In this document: piece after piece, positions 56,993 through 64,000 of the stretch
Layout: every line of letters starts with the position of its first letter
Position numbering within the stretch: position 1 is the stretch's first letter
The notes under the pieces: model-generated
The model's input: the letters and a program-made list of their open reading frames with translations, nothing else
What the model was told of the DNA's origin: nothing
The model's database searches: none
Source of the DNA: Arthrobacter sp. SLBN-100
GTDB lineage: Bacteria; Actinomycetota; Actinomycetes; Actinomycetales; Micrococcaceae
Assembly (NCBI RefSeq): GCF_006715305.1
Contig: NZ_VFMY01000001.1
Coordinates: 2,914,001-2,978,000, forward strand
Reading direction: 5' to 3'
DNA: 64,000 nucleotides
Position numbers and translations under genes: made by a program

Positions 56993-58120
56993 TTACGCGC
57001 CGAACTCCACGGACTCGGTGGTCCAGGCGCGTGCCTGGTCGCTGAGGGTGACGCCGAGGCCGGGGCGGTCCGGGACGATCATCCGGCCGTTCTTGGTTTC
57101 GAGGAGCTCGTTGAACAGGGGATCGAGCCAGTCGAAGTGTTCCACCCAAGGCTCGCGCGGGTAGGCCGCGGCCAGGTGCAGGTGGATCTCCATGGCGAAG
57201 TGCGGGGCCAGGCCCAGCCCGCGCTCGTCCGCGAGGGCGGCGAGGCGGAGGAACTGGGTGATGCCGCCGACGCGGGGCGCGTCGGGCTGGATGATGTCGC
57301 AGCCGTTGGCATTGATGAGGCCCTTGTGTTCGGCCACGGAGGCGAGCATTTCGCCGGTGGCAATGGGCGTGTCCAGGACGTTTGCCAGGTGCGCGTGGCC
57401 CTCGAGGTCGTAGGCGTCCAGGGGTTCCTCGATCCAGATGAGGTTGAATTCCTCAAGCTGGCGGCCCATCCGGAGCGCGGTGGCGCGGTCCCACTGCTGG
57501 TTGGCGTCCACCATGAGCGGGACGTCCCAGCCGATGTGCTCGCGGATGCCGGCGACGCGGCGGAGGTCTTCCTTGCTGTCCGGGAGGCCCACCTTGATCT
57601 TGATGCCGCCGATGCCTTCTTCGACGGACTGCGTGGCGCGTGCCTTAACTTCCTCAAGGCTGGCGTTGAGGAAGCCGCCGGAGGTGTTGTAGGTCTGGAC
57701 GGAGTCGCGGTAGGAGCCGAGGAACTTGGCCAGCGGCAGGCCGGCGCGCTTGGCCTTGAGGTCGTAGAGGGCGATGTCGATGGCGGCCAGTGCTTGGGTG
57801 GCGACGCCCGACCGGCCCACCGAGGCGCCTGCCCAGAGCAGCTTGGTGTAGATCTTGGCGATGTCGTTAGGGTCCTCGCCGATGATGCCCTCGGCCACTT
57901 CCTTGGCATGCGCGTACTGGGCGGGGCCGCCCGCGCGCTTGGAGTAGCTGAAGCCGACGCCGGTGTGCCCGAGTTCGGTGGTGACCTCGGCAAAGAGGAA
58001 CACCACCTCAGTCATGGGCTTCTGCCGGCCCGTGAAGACCTTGGCGTCGCTGATGGGAACGGCGAGGGGGAGACGGGCGGTGGACAGTTTGACGTGCCGG
58101 ATCAGATCGACGGTACTCAT
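56993..58120 (-). CDS. Enolase-superfamily sugar-acid dehydratase, galactarate/L-talarate dehydratase-like
   Basis: This 375-residue mandelate-racemase-type enzyme abstracts a proton next to a carboxylate and removes water. Visible family residues are the lysine pair in GGIKIKVG, the metal ligands in LMVDANQQW, WIEEPLD and ATGEM, and the catalytic histidine in LAPHFAMEIHLHLAAAYP. The last block and GGFLNASLEEVK resemble L-talarate/galactarate dehydratase most. The ATG at 58120 follows AGGAG. Substrate choice within the family is inference. Confidence 0.85.
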   Translation of the reverse strand: MSTVDLIRHVKLSTARLPLAVPISDAKVFTGRQKPMTEVVFLFAEVTTELGHTGVGFSYSKRAGGPAQYAHAKEVAEGIIGEDPNDIAKIYTKLLWAGASVGRSGVATQALAAIDIALYDLKAKRAGLPLAKFLGSYRDSVQTYNTSGGFLNASLEEVKARATQSVEEGIGGIKIKVGLPDSKEDLRRVAGIREHIGWDVPLMVDANQQWDRATALRMGRQLEEFNLIWIEEPLDAYDLEGHAHLANVLDTPIATGEMLASVAEHKGLINANGCDIIQPDAPRVGGITQFLRLAALADERGLGLAPHFAMEIHLHLAAAYPREPWVEHFDWLDPLFNELLETKNGRMIVPDRPGLGVTLSDQARAWTTESVEFGA

Positions 58121-58163
58121 GGTTCTCCTTTGGGCGGCGCAGGGCTCCTTCGCCCGCCCTCTT

Positions 58164-58192
58164 AGGATATAAGCTACATACTTGTATTACAA
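58164..58192 (-). promoter_or_regulatory. Promoter of the sugar-acid dehydratase-gntR operon
   Basis: Read on the minus strand, TTGTAA (58187-58192) and TATCCT (58164-58169) are separated by 17 bases, a good housekeeping promoter. The -35 lies inside the operator palindrome. Confidence 0.65.
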
Positions 58193-58194
58193 GT
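58180..58194. promoter_or_regulatory. Predicted GntR operator
   Basis: ACTTGTATTACAAGT is a perfect 15-base palindrome around a central base, extended by outer AGCTAC (58172-58177) and GTAGCT (58193-58198). It overlaps the -35 element, which suits repression by the GntR protein of this operon. Confidence 0.7.
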
Positions 58195-58199
58195 AGCTC

Positions 58200-58410
58200 C
58201 ACGAGGGTGCCCGAAGGTGGGATGGACGAGCTGTTTTTAGACGAATTCCACGCACACACCTTTACTGGGCAGAGTCTGGACAATTAGCCAAAGATCGCCC
58301 AGGCTGCGGGCGAGCGGGTTCATGCTGTGAACCACAACCCCGTCGCCATCGCGGGTAGAGCGGAGCAGTTCGCGCGGTGTCGCCTGGCAATGTGCTGGCC
58401 GATGCCGCGT
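58200..58410 (-). pseudogene. Serine recombinase (resolvase) N-terminal fragment, decayed
   Basis: On the minus strand from about 58386 a frame reads RELLRSTRDGDGVVVHSMNP, then LARSLGDLWLIVQTLPSKGV and CVEFV before a TAA at 58237-58239. After the stop KQL continues in frame. This matches the resolvase block VxxGDTVVVHSMDRLARNLxDLxxIVxxLxxKGVxVEFxxExL. The catalytic N-terminal serine part and the DNA-binding end are missing. Confidence 0.75.
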
Positions 58411-58660
58411 GGCTTATGGTTCGATCAGTTATCTCGCCGTCAAGGTGGGCTTGTTGTTCGGGCCAGACTGCTGACCCTCGTGTAGCCGATTCTCGGACCC
58501 GCCACTGAAGTCTTCTCTGCTGTGAGCAGGCCGCGCCCCCGCAGGGTAGTTCAGAAGGCGCGAATAGTTCGAAATCGAATAGGCACGTGCACGGGTAGCT
58601 GTGCCGGCAACCGTTGAATCGACCGGAGTTGGGATTTTAGCGCCGTAGGCTTCGGGCGCG
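58411..58660. other. Intergenic region between resolvase relic and ROK gene
   Basis: I see no supported gene here. The bases up to the ROK stop contain only short frames without ribosome sites. Together with the relic, this makes a 540-base stretch free of intact genes. Confidence 0.4.
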
Positions 58661-59962
58661 TCAGTTGCCCGGGTGAGGTCGCGGGGAAACGGCATTGCGC
58701 AGGGCAATGGCGACTGCGCCGAGCACTTCCGCCTGCTCACCCAGGCTTCCCCTTATCACCGTGAGATCCCCGGCGACAGAAGTCAGCGCTGCCTGGCGGA
58801 AGGATGCGTTGATAGGGTCCAGCAGCAACTCTCCGGCTGATGCCATCTCGCCTCCCACGACGACGCACTCAGGGTTGATGAGGTTGCAGAGCATGGCCAG
58901 GGCGATGCCAATGGCGTGCCCCGCATCGCTGAGTGCCTTAATGCATGTGGTTTCACCTTGGCGGGCCAGCTGGATGAGCTGGGTGACAGTGAGCCCTGGT
59001 GCTATTTTTTCCCCGGTTCGGAGGATGGTTTCTGCCCCTGCGATTGTTTCAAGGCATCCGCGGTTGCCGCACCGGCAGAACCGTCCAAGGGGATCGATGA
59101 TGGTGTGGCCGATCTCTCCGGCTGTGCCCCCGGACCCCCAGTAGGGGTTGCCGCCGAGGATGAGCCCTCCGCCGATGCCTGTGGAGATTTTGAGGTAGGC
59201 AACGTCGCTGCATCCCCGTGCTGCTCCCCACATCCACTCGCTTAGGGCGCCCAAGTTGGCGTCGTTGGCTATGCGTATCGGAAGGTCAAGGGCAACGTTC
59301 AGTGCCTTGGAAACGTTCACACCGCGCCATCCGGGGAGGATGGCGGAGTCAACGGGATCCCCCGCGGCCTTGTGGACAGGTCCCGGAATGCCAACCCCTA
59401 CGTTGATGACCGAGGTTTTGTCCAGGTTGAGTTCCTGCAACGCCTCGTCCAGCAGTGCGCCCGCCAACTCAATGTGTTGGGCTGCAGGGGCATCGGGTAC
59501 GAAAAGGCTGACCTTTTCCACCAGGATGTTGTGTCCCAAGTCAGCAATAGCGACGCGAACGTGCTTTTTCCCGAAATCGATGCCGGCCACAGTGCCGAGG
59601 GAAGGCTGCAAAGCCAGTACGGTCCCGGGGCGTCCGCCTTTCGGTCCCGATGCCGCGGCGGCGGTCCGCGGGGCTTCGCCGAGGATTCCTTCAGCCCGGA
59701 GCGAGGCGACTATTCCCGAAACGGTGGAGGGTGCCAGGGCTGCGTTGCGGGCCAATTCTGCCTGAGACATCGGGCCCCGGGTACTGAGGGTCCTCAGGAT
59801 TTCCGCCCGCCCCGCGGACTTGTCATCCGTGAGCTGCTTCAAGGTGCCTGCACTTTCACTGTCAGTCGAGAGGTCGCGATAAGTGCACTTTATCCCGGAG
59901 GGAAGGAGCCAGCCTCTTCCCGTCACGTCGCTGACAGGCCGCGTCTTACGAGTTGACCGCAT
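58661..59962 (-). CDS. ROK-family transcriptional regulator
   Basis: This 433-residue repressor has an N-terminal MarR-like winged helix (AEILRTLSTRGPMSQAELAR, then APSTVSGIVASLRAEGIL). A ROK sugar-kinase fold follows with GIDFGKKHVRVAIADLG, the CGNRGCLETIAG zinc motif and STGIGGGLILGG. The ATG at 59962 overlaps the promoter of the divergent glycosidase gene and lacks a ribosome site. A TTG at 59842 closer to the winged helix is possible. It probably controls the neighbouring glycosidase in response to a sugar. Confidence 0.87.
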   Translation of the reverse strand: MRSTRKTRPVSDVTGRGWLLPSGIKCTYRDLSTDSESAGTLKQLTDDKSAGRAEILRTLSTRGPMSQAELARNAALAPSTVSGIVASLRAEGILGEAPRTAAAASGPKGGRPGTVLALQPSLGTVAGIDFGKKHVRVAIADLGHNILVEKVSLFVPDAPAAQHIELAGALLDEALQELNLDKTSVINVGVGIPGPVHKAAGDPVDSAILPGWRGVNVSKALNVALDLPIRIANDANLGALSEWMWGAARGCSDVAYLKISTGIGGGLILGGNPYWGSGGTAGEIGHTIIDPLGRFCRCGNRGCLETIAGAETILRTGEKIAPGLTVTQLIQLARQGETTCIKALSDAGHAIGIALAMLCNLINPECVVVGGEMASAGELLLDPINASFRQAALTSVAGDLTVIRGSLGEQAEVLGAVAIALRNAVSPRPHPGN

Positions 59963-59982
59963 GTGACACCGCTCATAGAGTG
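59954..59982 (+). promoter_or_regulatory. Predicted promoter of the GH3 glycosidase gene
   Basis: TTGACC (59954-59959) and TAGAGT (59977-59982) are 17 bases apart. An imperfect inverted repeat, GAGTGTG (59979-59985) and CATACTC (60005-60011), follows and could be the ROK operator. Confidence 0.5.
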
Positions 59983-60024
59983 TGCTTGTTTATTCGGTTT
60001 CGAACATACTCAAAGGGGAGCAAT

Positions 60025-62064
60025 ATGGCAGATGAACCAAGAAAGCCCGGAACCAAACGTCCCCGCACGGTTCCTCGGACCGAAAAGCGGTTGACCGCCA
60101 GGGTTATGACGGCCGGGCTTGCAGCTTCGATGCTTGTGGTGGGTTCGGCCCTGCCGGCGATGTCCTCCCAGGGTGCCGAAAATGACAAATCACCTGATGG
60201 TCAATCTCCCCCAGTGGCTGCGCGCAGTGCCCAGATCATCCAAGTGGACGGCCTGGAGTTTCGCGACCTTGATGGCAGTGGGGACCTGACTCCGTACGAG
60301 GACTGGCGCCTCAGCCCGGCCAAGCGGGCCGAAGACCTCGCGGGCCGCCTTAACTTGGCGCAAAAGGCCGGTCAGCTCATGCATGCCTCGCTCACCGGTA
60401 ACGGTACCTATGACCGCCAATCCTTCCAGTCGCTCCTTTCCGGGGGGTTTATCACCACCTACATTTCGCGGCTGAGCGTGGATGCCGGAAAGCTTGCGCA
60501 GGAACACAATGACCTGCAGGCCATGGCCGAGGAGCAGCCGTTTGGCATCCCGCTGAAGATCAGCACGGATCCCCGCAACGGCTTCAGCGTGACTGCGGGC
60601 CAGACCGTTGCCAGTGCAGATTTCACCCCCTTCCCCGATCCCATCGGTATGGGTGCCGTGGGAGACCCGGCCGCCACGAAGAAAATGGCGGACATCGTCC
60701 GCGAGGAATACCGGGCAGTGGGCATCCATGAGGCACTGTCACCGCAGGCCGATATCGCGACCGAGCCCCGCTGGACCCGGATCAACGGGACTTTCGGCTC
60801 CACAGGTGAAGAGGCGAAAAAGCAGGTAAAGGCCTACGTCGAGGGACTCCAAGGCGGAACGGCGGGTCTCACTCCCGACAGCGTCGCCACGGTGGTGAAG
60901 CACTGGGTCGGTTACGGTGCGCAGGTCAACGGTTATGACAGCCACTACTACTACGGGCGTTACGCCGCGTTCCCGGGCAACAACTTCCAGGAACACCTCA
61001 CCCCCTACGAAGGGGCGTTCGCCGCAGGCGCCGCGGGCATCATGCCGACCTATTCCATATTGAAGGACTTGGAGCGCGACGGCAGCGTCATCGAGCAGGT
61101 CGGTGCCGGGCACAACGAGTACCTGTTGCAGGACCTGCTGCGCGGTCAGTACGGGTTCAAGGGTGTTATCACGTCAGACTGGGGCATCGCCAATAACTGC
61201 CCGGCCAGTTGCCAGGAGCTTCAGCCTCCCGCACCCTTCTGGGGACCACATGGAGTGGGCATGCCGTGGGGCGTCGAAGACATGACACTTCCGGAGCGCT
61301 ACGCCAGCGCCGTTAATGCCGGAGTGGATATCATCGGCGGCAGCGACCAGCCGCAGTACATTGTCCAGGCAGTGGAACAGGGCCTGCTCTCCGAGGACAG
61401 GCTCAACGAGGCTGTGGTGCGCGTGCTCGGCCAGAAGTTCGAACTTGGGCTTTTCGAGAACCCCTATGTGGACCCGGCCAAGGCCGACAGGGTGGTGGGC
61501 AGCCCTTCCTCCCGAGCCGTCGCCCTGGACATTCAGGCACGATCCCTGACGCTCCTGAAGAATGATGCGTCCGCCCTGCCGCTGCGCAAGAGCACCGGGA
61601 AGAAGGCCTTCCTCTACGGAGTGGACGCGGCCGCCGCAACAGCGGCCGGCCTGGTTCCCGTTACGGACGTTGCTACCGCTGATGTGGCCATCATCCGACT
61701 TACCGACCCCCGTGGTGGTGACGACCTGACCGACCTGAACTTCTCAGGCGATGAAGCTGATTACCAGGCCTTGGTTGCCGCAGCGAAGACCGGCGTTAAG
61801 ACCATCGCCGTACCGGGTTTGACCCGGCCCCTGATCCTGGACAACGTCAAGGAGCACGCCGACGCGGTGCTGGCGAACTATGGAGTCTCGGACAAGGCTC
61901 TGCTTGACACAATCATGGGACGGGCAAAGCCGGAGGGCCGCCTGCCCTTCGAGCTTCCCTCCTCCATGGATGAAGTCAGGGCCCAACTGCCCGACGTTCC
62001 GAACGACACAGCCAACCCGCTCTTTGACTACGGATTCGGTCTCTCGTACTACAAGAACAGCTAA
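60025..62064 (+). CDS. Secreted glycoside hydrolase family 3 beta-glucosidase-like enzyme
   Basis: This exported glycosidase removes terminal sugars from beta-linked substrates. The 679-residue protein starts at ATG 60025 (AAAGGGGAG upstream). It has a long signal peptide (ARVMTAGLAASMLVVGSALP, cleavage near AMSSQG), then the GH3 N-terminal barrel with KHWVGYGAQ and the nucleophile D385 in GVITSDWG. The C-terminal GH3 domain has RSLTLLKNDASALPL and GRLPFELPSS. It is divergent from the ROK regulator. The exact sugar is unknown. Confidence 0.92.
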   Translation: MADEPRKPGTKRPRTVPRTEKRLTARVMTAGLAASMLVVGSALPAMSSQGAENDKSPDGQSPPVAARSAQIIQVDGLEFRDLDGSGDLTPYEDWRLSPAKRAEDLAGRLNLAQKAGQLMHASLTGNGTYDRQSFQSLLSGGFITTYISRLSVDAGKLAQEHNDLQAMAEEQPFGIPLKISTDPRNGFSVTAGQTVASADFTPFPDPIGMGAVGDPAATKKMADIVREEYRAVGIHEALSPQADIATEPRWTRINGTFGSTGEEAKKQVKAYVEGLQGGTAGLTPDSVATVVKHWVGYGAQVNGYDSHYYYGRYAAFPGNNFQEHLTPYEGAFAAGAAGIMPTYSILKDLERDGSVIEQVGAGHNEYLLQDLLRGQYGFKGVITSDWGIANNCPASCQELQPPAPFWGPHGVGMPWGVEDMTLPERYASAVNAGVDIIGGSDQPQYIVQAVEQGLLSEDRLNEAVVRVLGQKFELGLFENPYVDPAKADRVVGSPSSRAVALDIQARSLTLLKNDASALPLRKSTGKKAFLYGVDAAAATAAGLVPVTDVATADVAIIRLTDPRGGDDLTDLNFSGDEADYQALVAAAKTGVKTIAVPGLTRPLILDNVKEHADAVLANYGVSDKALLDTIMGRAKPEGRLPFELPSSMDEVRAQLPDVPNDTANPLFDYGFGLSYYKNS

Positions 62065-62081
62065 AGACCAGAAAAGATAGC

Positions 62082-62112
62082 AGGCGGTGTCCGGGCTGCC
62101 CAGACACCGCCT
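62082..62112 (+). terminator. Hairpin after the GH3 gene (weak terminator)
   Basis: AGGCGGTGTC (62082-62091) pairs perfectly with GACACCGCCT (62103-62112). No T-run follows, so termination may be weak or factor-dependent. Confidence 0.5.
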
Positions 62113-62227
62113 CGGCTTCACGGCACCGGTGACTTCCCCGCAGTTGGCGGCGCCGAAACTCCATTGCCCCAAGATTCCCCAACTATCGATCGATCCACCT
62201 ATGCCGTTACGAACGAAGGAGTTCCCA

Positions 62228-63490
62228 TTGACCACCCCTGTGTCCCGCCGCACGTTCCTCACCGCTGGCAGCGCCGTCGTCGTCGCCAGCCTCGCCCCCA
62301 CCGCTGCCTTCGCCGATAGTACAAGTAACAACCCGCCCGCTGGCTCCGCACCCTTTACCCTTACCGCGACCGTGCTGGACGGTGGAGAGCAGGTCACCTC
62401 GGTGACCATCGACGCCTCCCGGCAGGGCGGCCTGGAGGAGGGTCCTGTGCCCACCTCCGCATTCACCGTCCATGCTCGGGGCACGAACCCACTCACTGGC
62501 AGGGTGGCTTACGACATGGAGCGTCTCGTGACCGCGGCGCGGGCTGACAGTCGCGGTCGGATTGTCCTCGACCTCATGCACGGTGAGGGTGTCCCGGGCG
62601 GTGCCACGCTGGATTACATCGTGAACGGTGGCCGCAACGTCATGCTTGACCTCGAATACACGATCACGCAGGTCGAGCCGCTCCCCCGTCACGGAAAGGG
62701 TGCGCCCCAGATCAAGTCTTTCACCCAGGGCGCTCTCGTGGACCCCGAAGTGGACGCCTTTACCCACCATGTGGCAGCGCGCTCGGGCACCAACTATCGT
62801 CTGTTCACCCCTCAGGAGCGGGGTCGCTCCCAGGGCCGTCCGCTCATTGTGTGGCTGCACGGCGGCGGCGAAGGCGGCCTGCTGACCGGCGGATACAACT
62901 ACTACGACAATGAAACCCCGCTCCGCGCCAACCGCGGGGCTCTCGGATTCACGACGAACGAGGCACAGGATCTCTTCGGCGGCGCCTATGTGGTTGCCCC
63001 GCAGTGCCCCTCGATGTGGCTGGCGGACGGTCCCGCCTACGCACCTCTCATCTCAGAGATCATCGAGGAGGTATGCGCGACCCACATGGTGGACCGCGAC
63101 CGTATCCACGTGGTGGGTTGCAGTAACGGCGGCTACATGACCCTAAAGATGATCGTCGAGAACCCGAATGCTTTCGCCTCCGCGGTCCCAATCTGCCCCG
63201 TCGTCGTTCCGTTCAACTCCACCGGCCCCATGGTGCCCGACGAACAGCTTGCCGCGATCGATACCCCCACTTGGCTGATCACCGCCGCCGACGACACAAC
63301 CATCGACCCGCAGGCCAACACGGTGCATGCCCACGAGCTGATCCCCGGATCGATCATGAGCCTGTACGAAGACGTCACTTGGAACGGGTACAGATTCCCC
63401 GGCCACTGGTCGTGGATCTACGCCGCTCGCAACGACCCGTCGCACGCGGGTGTCAAACTGTGGAAGTGGATGGCTGAGCAGCAGCGCTGA
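62228..63490 (+). CDS. Tat-exported alpha/beta hydrolase (prolyl oligopeptidase / esterase type)
   Basis: This 420-residue secreted hydrolase begins with the TTG at 62228 behind GAAGGAG. A twin-arginine signal (VSRRTFLTAGSAVVVASLAP, ending AFA-DS) is followed by an N-terminal beta-rich domain. The hydrolase domain has the oxyanion loop VWLHGGGEGG, the nucleophile S299 in GCSNGGYM, the acid in TAADDTTIDP and the histidine in FPGHWSW. Similar proteins are annotated as carbohydrate esterases or peptidases. Its place after the GH3 gene suggests action on the same plant polymer, which is inference. Confidence 0.85.
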   Translation: MTTPVSRRTFLTAGSAVVVASLAPTAAFADSTSNNPPAGSAPFTLTATVLDGGEQVTSVTIDASRQGGLEEGPVPTSAFTVHARGTNPLTGRVAYDMERLVTAARADSRGRIVLDLMHGEGVPGGATLDYIVNGGRNVMLDLEYTITQVEPLPRHGKGAPQIKSFTQGALVDPEVDAFTHHVAARSGTNYRLFTPQERGRSQGRPLIVWLHGGGEGGLLTGGYNYYDNETPLRANRGALGFTTNEAQDLFGGAYVVAPQCPSMWLADGPAYAPLISEIIEEVCATHMVDRDRIHVVGCSNGGYMTLKMIVENPNAFASAVPICPVVVPFNSTGPMVPDEQLAAIDTPTWLITAADDTTIDPQANTVHAHELIPGSIMSLYEDVTWNGYRFPGHWSWIYAARNDPSHAGVKLWKWMAEQQR

Positions 63491-63572
63491 GAGACCCCAC
63501 CAAAAACAGGGCAAATGGGCTCTTCAGACATCCGGCGGGAAGCAGCACGGAGGGTGGGCGATCGGGTATAGG

Positions 63573-63628
63573 GCCGGGGTCCTCGATGATCAGGTGAAAC
63601 CAAGCCACTGATCATCGAGGACCCCGGC
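63573..63628. repeat. Perfect 21-bp inverted repeat, 14-base loop
   Basis: The arm 63573-63593 (starts GCCGGGGTCC, ends GATGATCAG) is exactly complementary to 63608-63628. No T-run follows on either strand, although it lies between two converging genes where a bidirectional terminator would be expected. Confidence 0.85.
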
Positions 63629-63741
63629 GCCTTCCGATGGGTGCCGTTTCCGGGTCATTAAGCAATTGAAGCGCTTCTTCAATGACCTCCTCAGGGCCGC
63701 CGGCGGGATATGGCAGGGCTCGTTGTCCTCGGGCCCATTGT

Positions 63742-64000
63742 TCACACCATTCCTCCGTCTTCCGCTGCCTGCCTGTCCCGCAGGGCGCCCAGCCCGGAGA
63801 TCAGCGCCTCCAGTCCCAGCTCAAATGCCACGTCAGCCGGCCGCCCAGGTGCGCCGGAAGCGCCTTCCCCGCCGCCGGCGGACAATGCAGCACTCCGGAC
63901 AGCAGCCGTGAAATTGGGAGTCGACTCTGCCATGGATCCGGAATCAAAGATGTCTTCCGGCGCCGTCACGTCATAAGCCGAGCCGAAGATGAAGGACTCC
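63742..64000 (-). CDS. TetR-family regulator, C-terminal part (cut by window)
   Basis: Only the last 86 residues are visible, reading ESFIFGSAYDVTAPEDIFDS and ending FELGLEALISGLGALRDRQA plus a short tail. The pattern of a hydrophobic helix ExFxFG followed by FxxGLxxLIxGL near the end is typical of TetR ligand-binding domains. The DNA-binding part lies outside the window, so the call rests on the C-terminus only. Confidence 0.6.
   Translation of the reverse strand, partial: ESFIFGSAYDVTAPEDIFDSGSMAESTPNFTAAVRSAALSAGGGEGASGAPGRPADVAFELGLEALISGLGALRDRQAAEDGGMV

Noticed and set aside
56519..58165. 548-codon frame on the + strand
   Set aside because: It is antisense to the GntR and dehydratase genes, which carry clear family motifs. 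High GC makes such shadows common. The same applies to 6501-8030, 27299-28291, 28569-30065 and 33792-35309.
63660..63685. LacI-like half-palindrome around GAAGCGCTTC
   Set aside because: It lies at the 3' ends of two converging genes with no promoter to regulate, so it is probably chance.
1..64000. CRISPR arrays, rRNA genes, prophage
   Set aside because: I looked for regularly spaced repeats, rRNA signatures and phage structural genes and saw none.

Overview
This 64 kb window is chromosomal DNA from a GC-rich actinobacterium of the Micrococcaceae, most likely Arthrobacter, Pseudarthrobacter or a close relative. It contains the replication origin. The order parB-parA-rsmG-jag-yidC-yidD-rnpA-rpmH / oriC / dnaA-dnaN-gnd-recF-dciA-gyrB-gyrA, followed by tRNA-Ile, tRNA-Ala and a crgA / pknB-pknA-pbpA-rodA-pstP-fhaB-fhaA block, is the conserved actinobacterial origin neighbourhood. 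TTATCCACA DnaA boxes and the Tat, ROK and GntR content fit a soil Arthrobacter. The genus call is inference from protein style and synteny.

Layout. 1-8 kb: a lipoprotein penicillin-binding protein (cut by the window edge), an FAD oxidoreductase coupled to a GT87 mannosyltransferase-like protein, two tiny ORFs with near-perfect Shine-Dalgarno sequences, a histidine phosphatase and the CCA-adding enzyme. 8-14.1 kb: Nudix hydrolase, murJ, a separate pseudokinase-like membrane protein, and trxB-trxA behind a GGAAT-N18-GTT (SigR-type) promoter. 14.1-18.5 kb: a gene-free stretch carrying three good parS sites, then two DnaA-box clusters around a degenerate parS, then three more parS sites. 18.5-19.16 kb: a wrecked IS5-family transposase. 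19.2-25 kb: parB, parA (with a parS inside its coding sequence), rsmG, jag, yidC, yidD, rnpA and rpmH, all pointing away from the origin. 24.97-27.39 kb: bipartite oriC around dnaA.

27.4-37.3 kb: dnaN, gnd, recF, dciA-like, gyrB, gyrA and a DUF3566 membrane protein, all on the + strand. 37.3-46.3 kb: tRNA-Ile(GAT), a 38-residue DLW-39 family gene, tRNA-Ala(TGC), an EamA transporter, a GT2 glycosyltransferase, an amphipathic-repeat membrane protein, a cyclophilin, a rhomboid protease, an AhpD-like gene embedded in a third DnaA-box cluster, a variant tag glycosylase, crgA, a class E sortase, a 56-residue membrane protein and trpG/pabA. 46.3-55.7 kb: the minus-strand Ser/Thr kinase, phosphatase, FHA and cell-wall operon, whose genes overlap by a few bases. 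56.1-64 kb: tRNA-Leu(CAG), then accessory carbohydrate genes: a GntR regulator with a galactarate/talarate dehydratase and a visible operator, a resolvase relic, a ROK regulator divergent from a secreted GH3 glycosidase, a Tat-exported esterase-like hydrolase and the end of a TetR regulator.

Together the core genes start replication (dnaA, dnaN, recF, gyrAB), segregate the origin (parABS) and build the wall at growth sites (murJ, rodA, pbpA, pknAB, fhaAB, crgA). The most unusual feature is the centromere-like 14.1-18.5 kb interval, in which parS sites flank DnaA boxes symmetrically and no gene is visible. A second non-oriC DnaA-box cluster lies at 42.4-43.6 kb.
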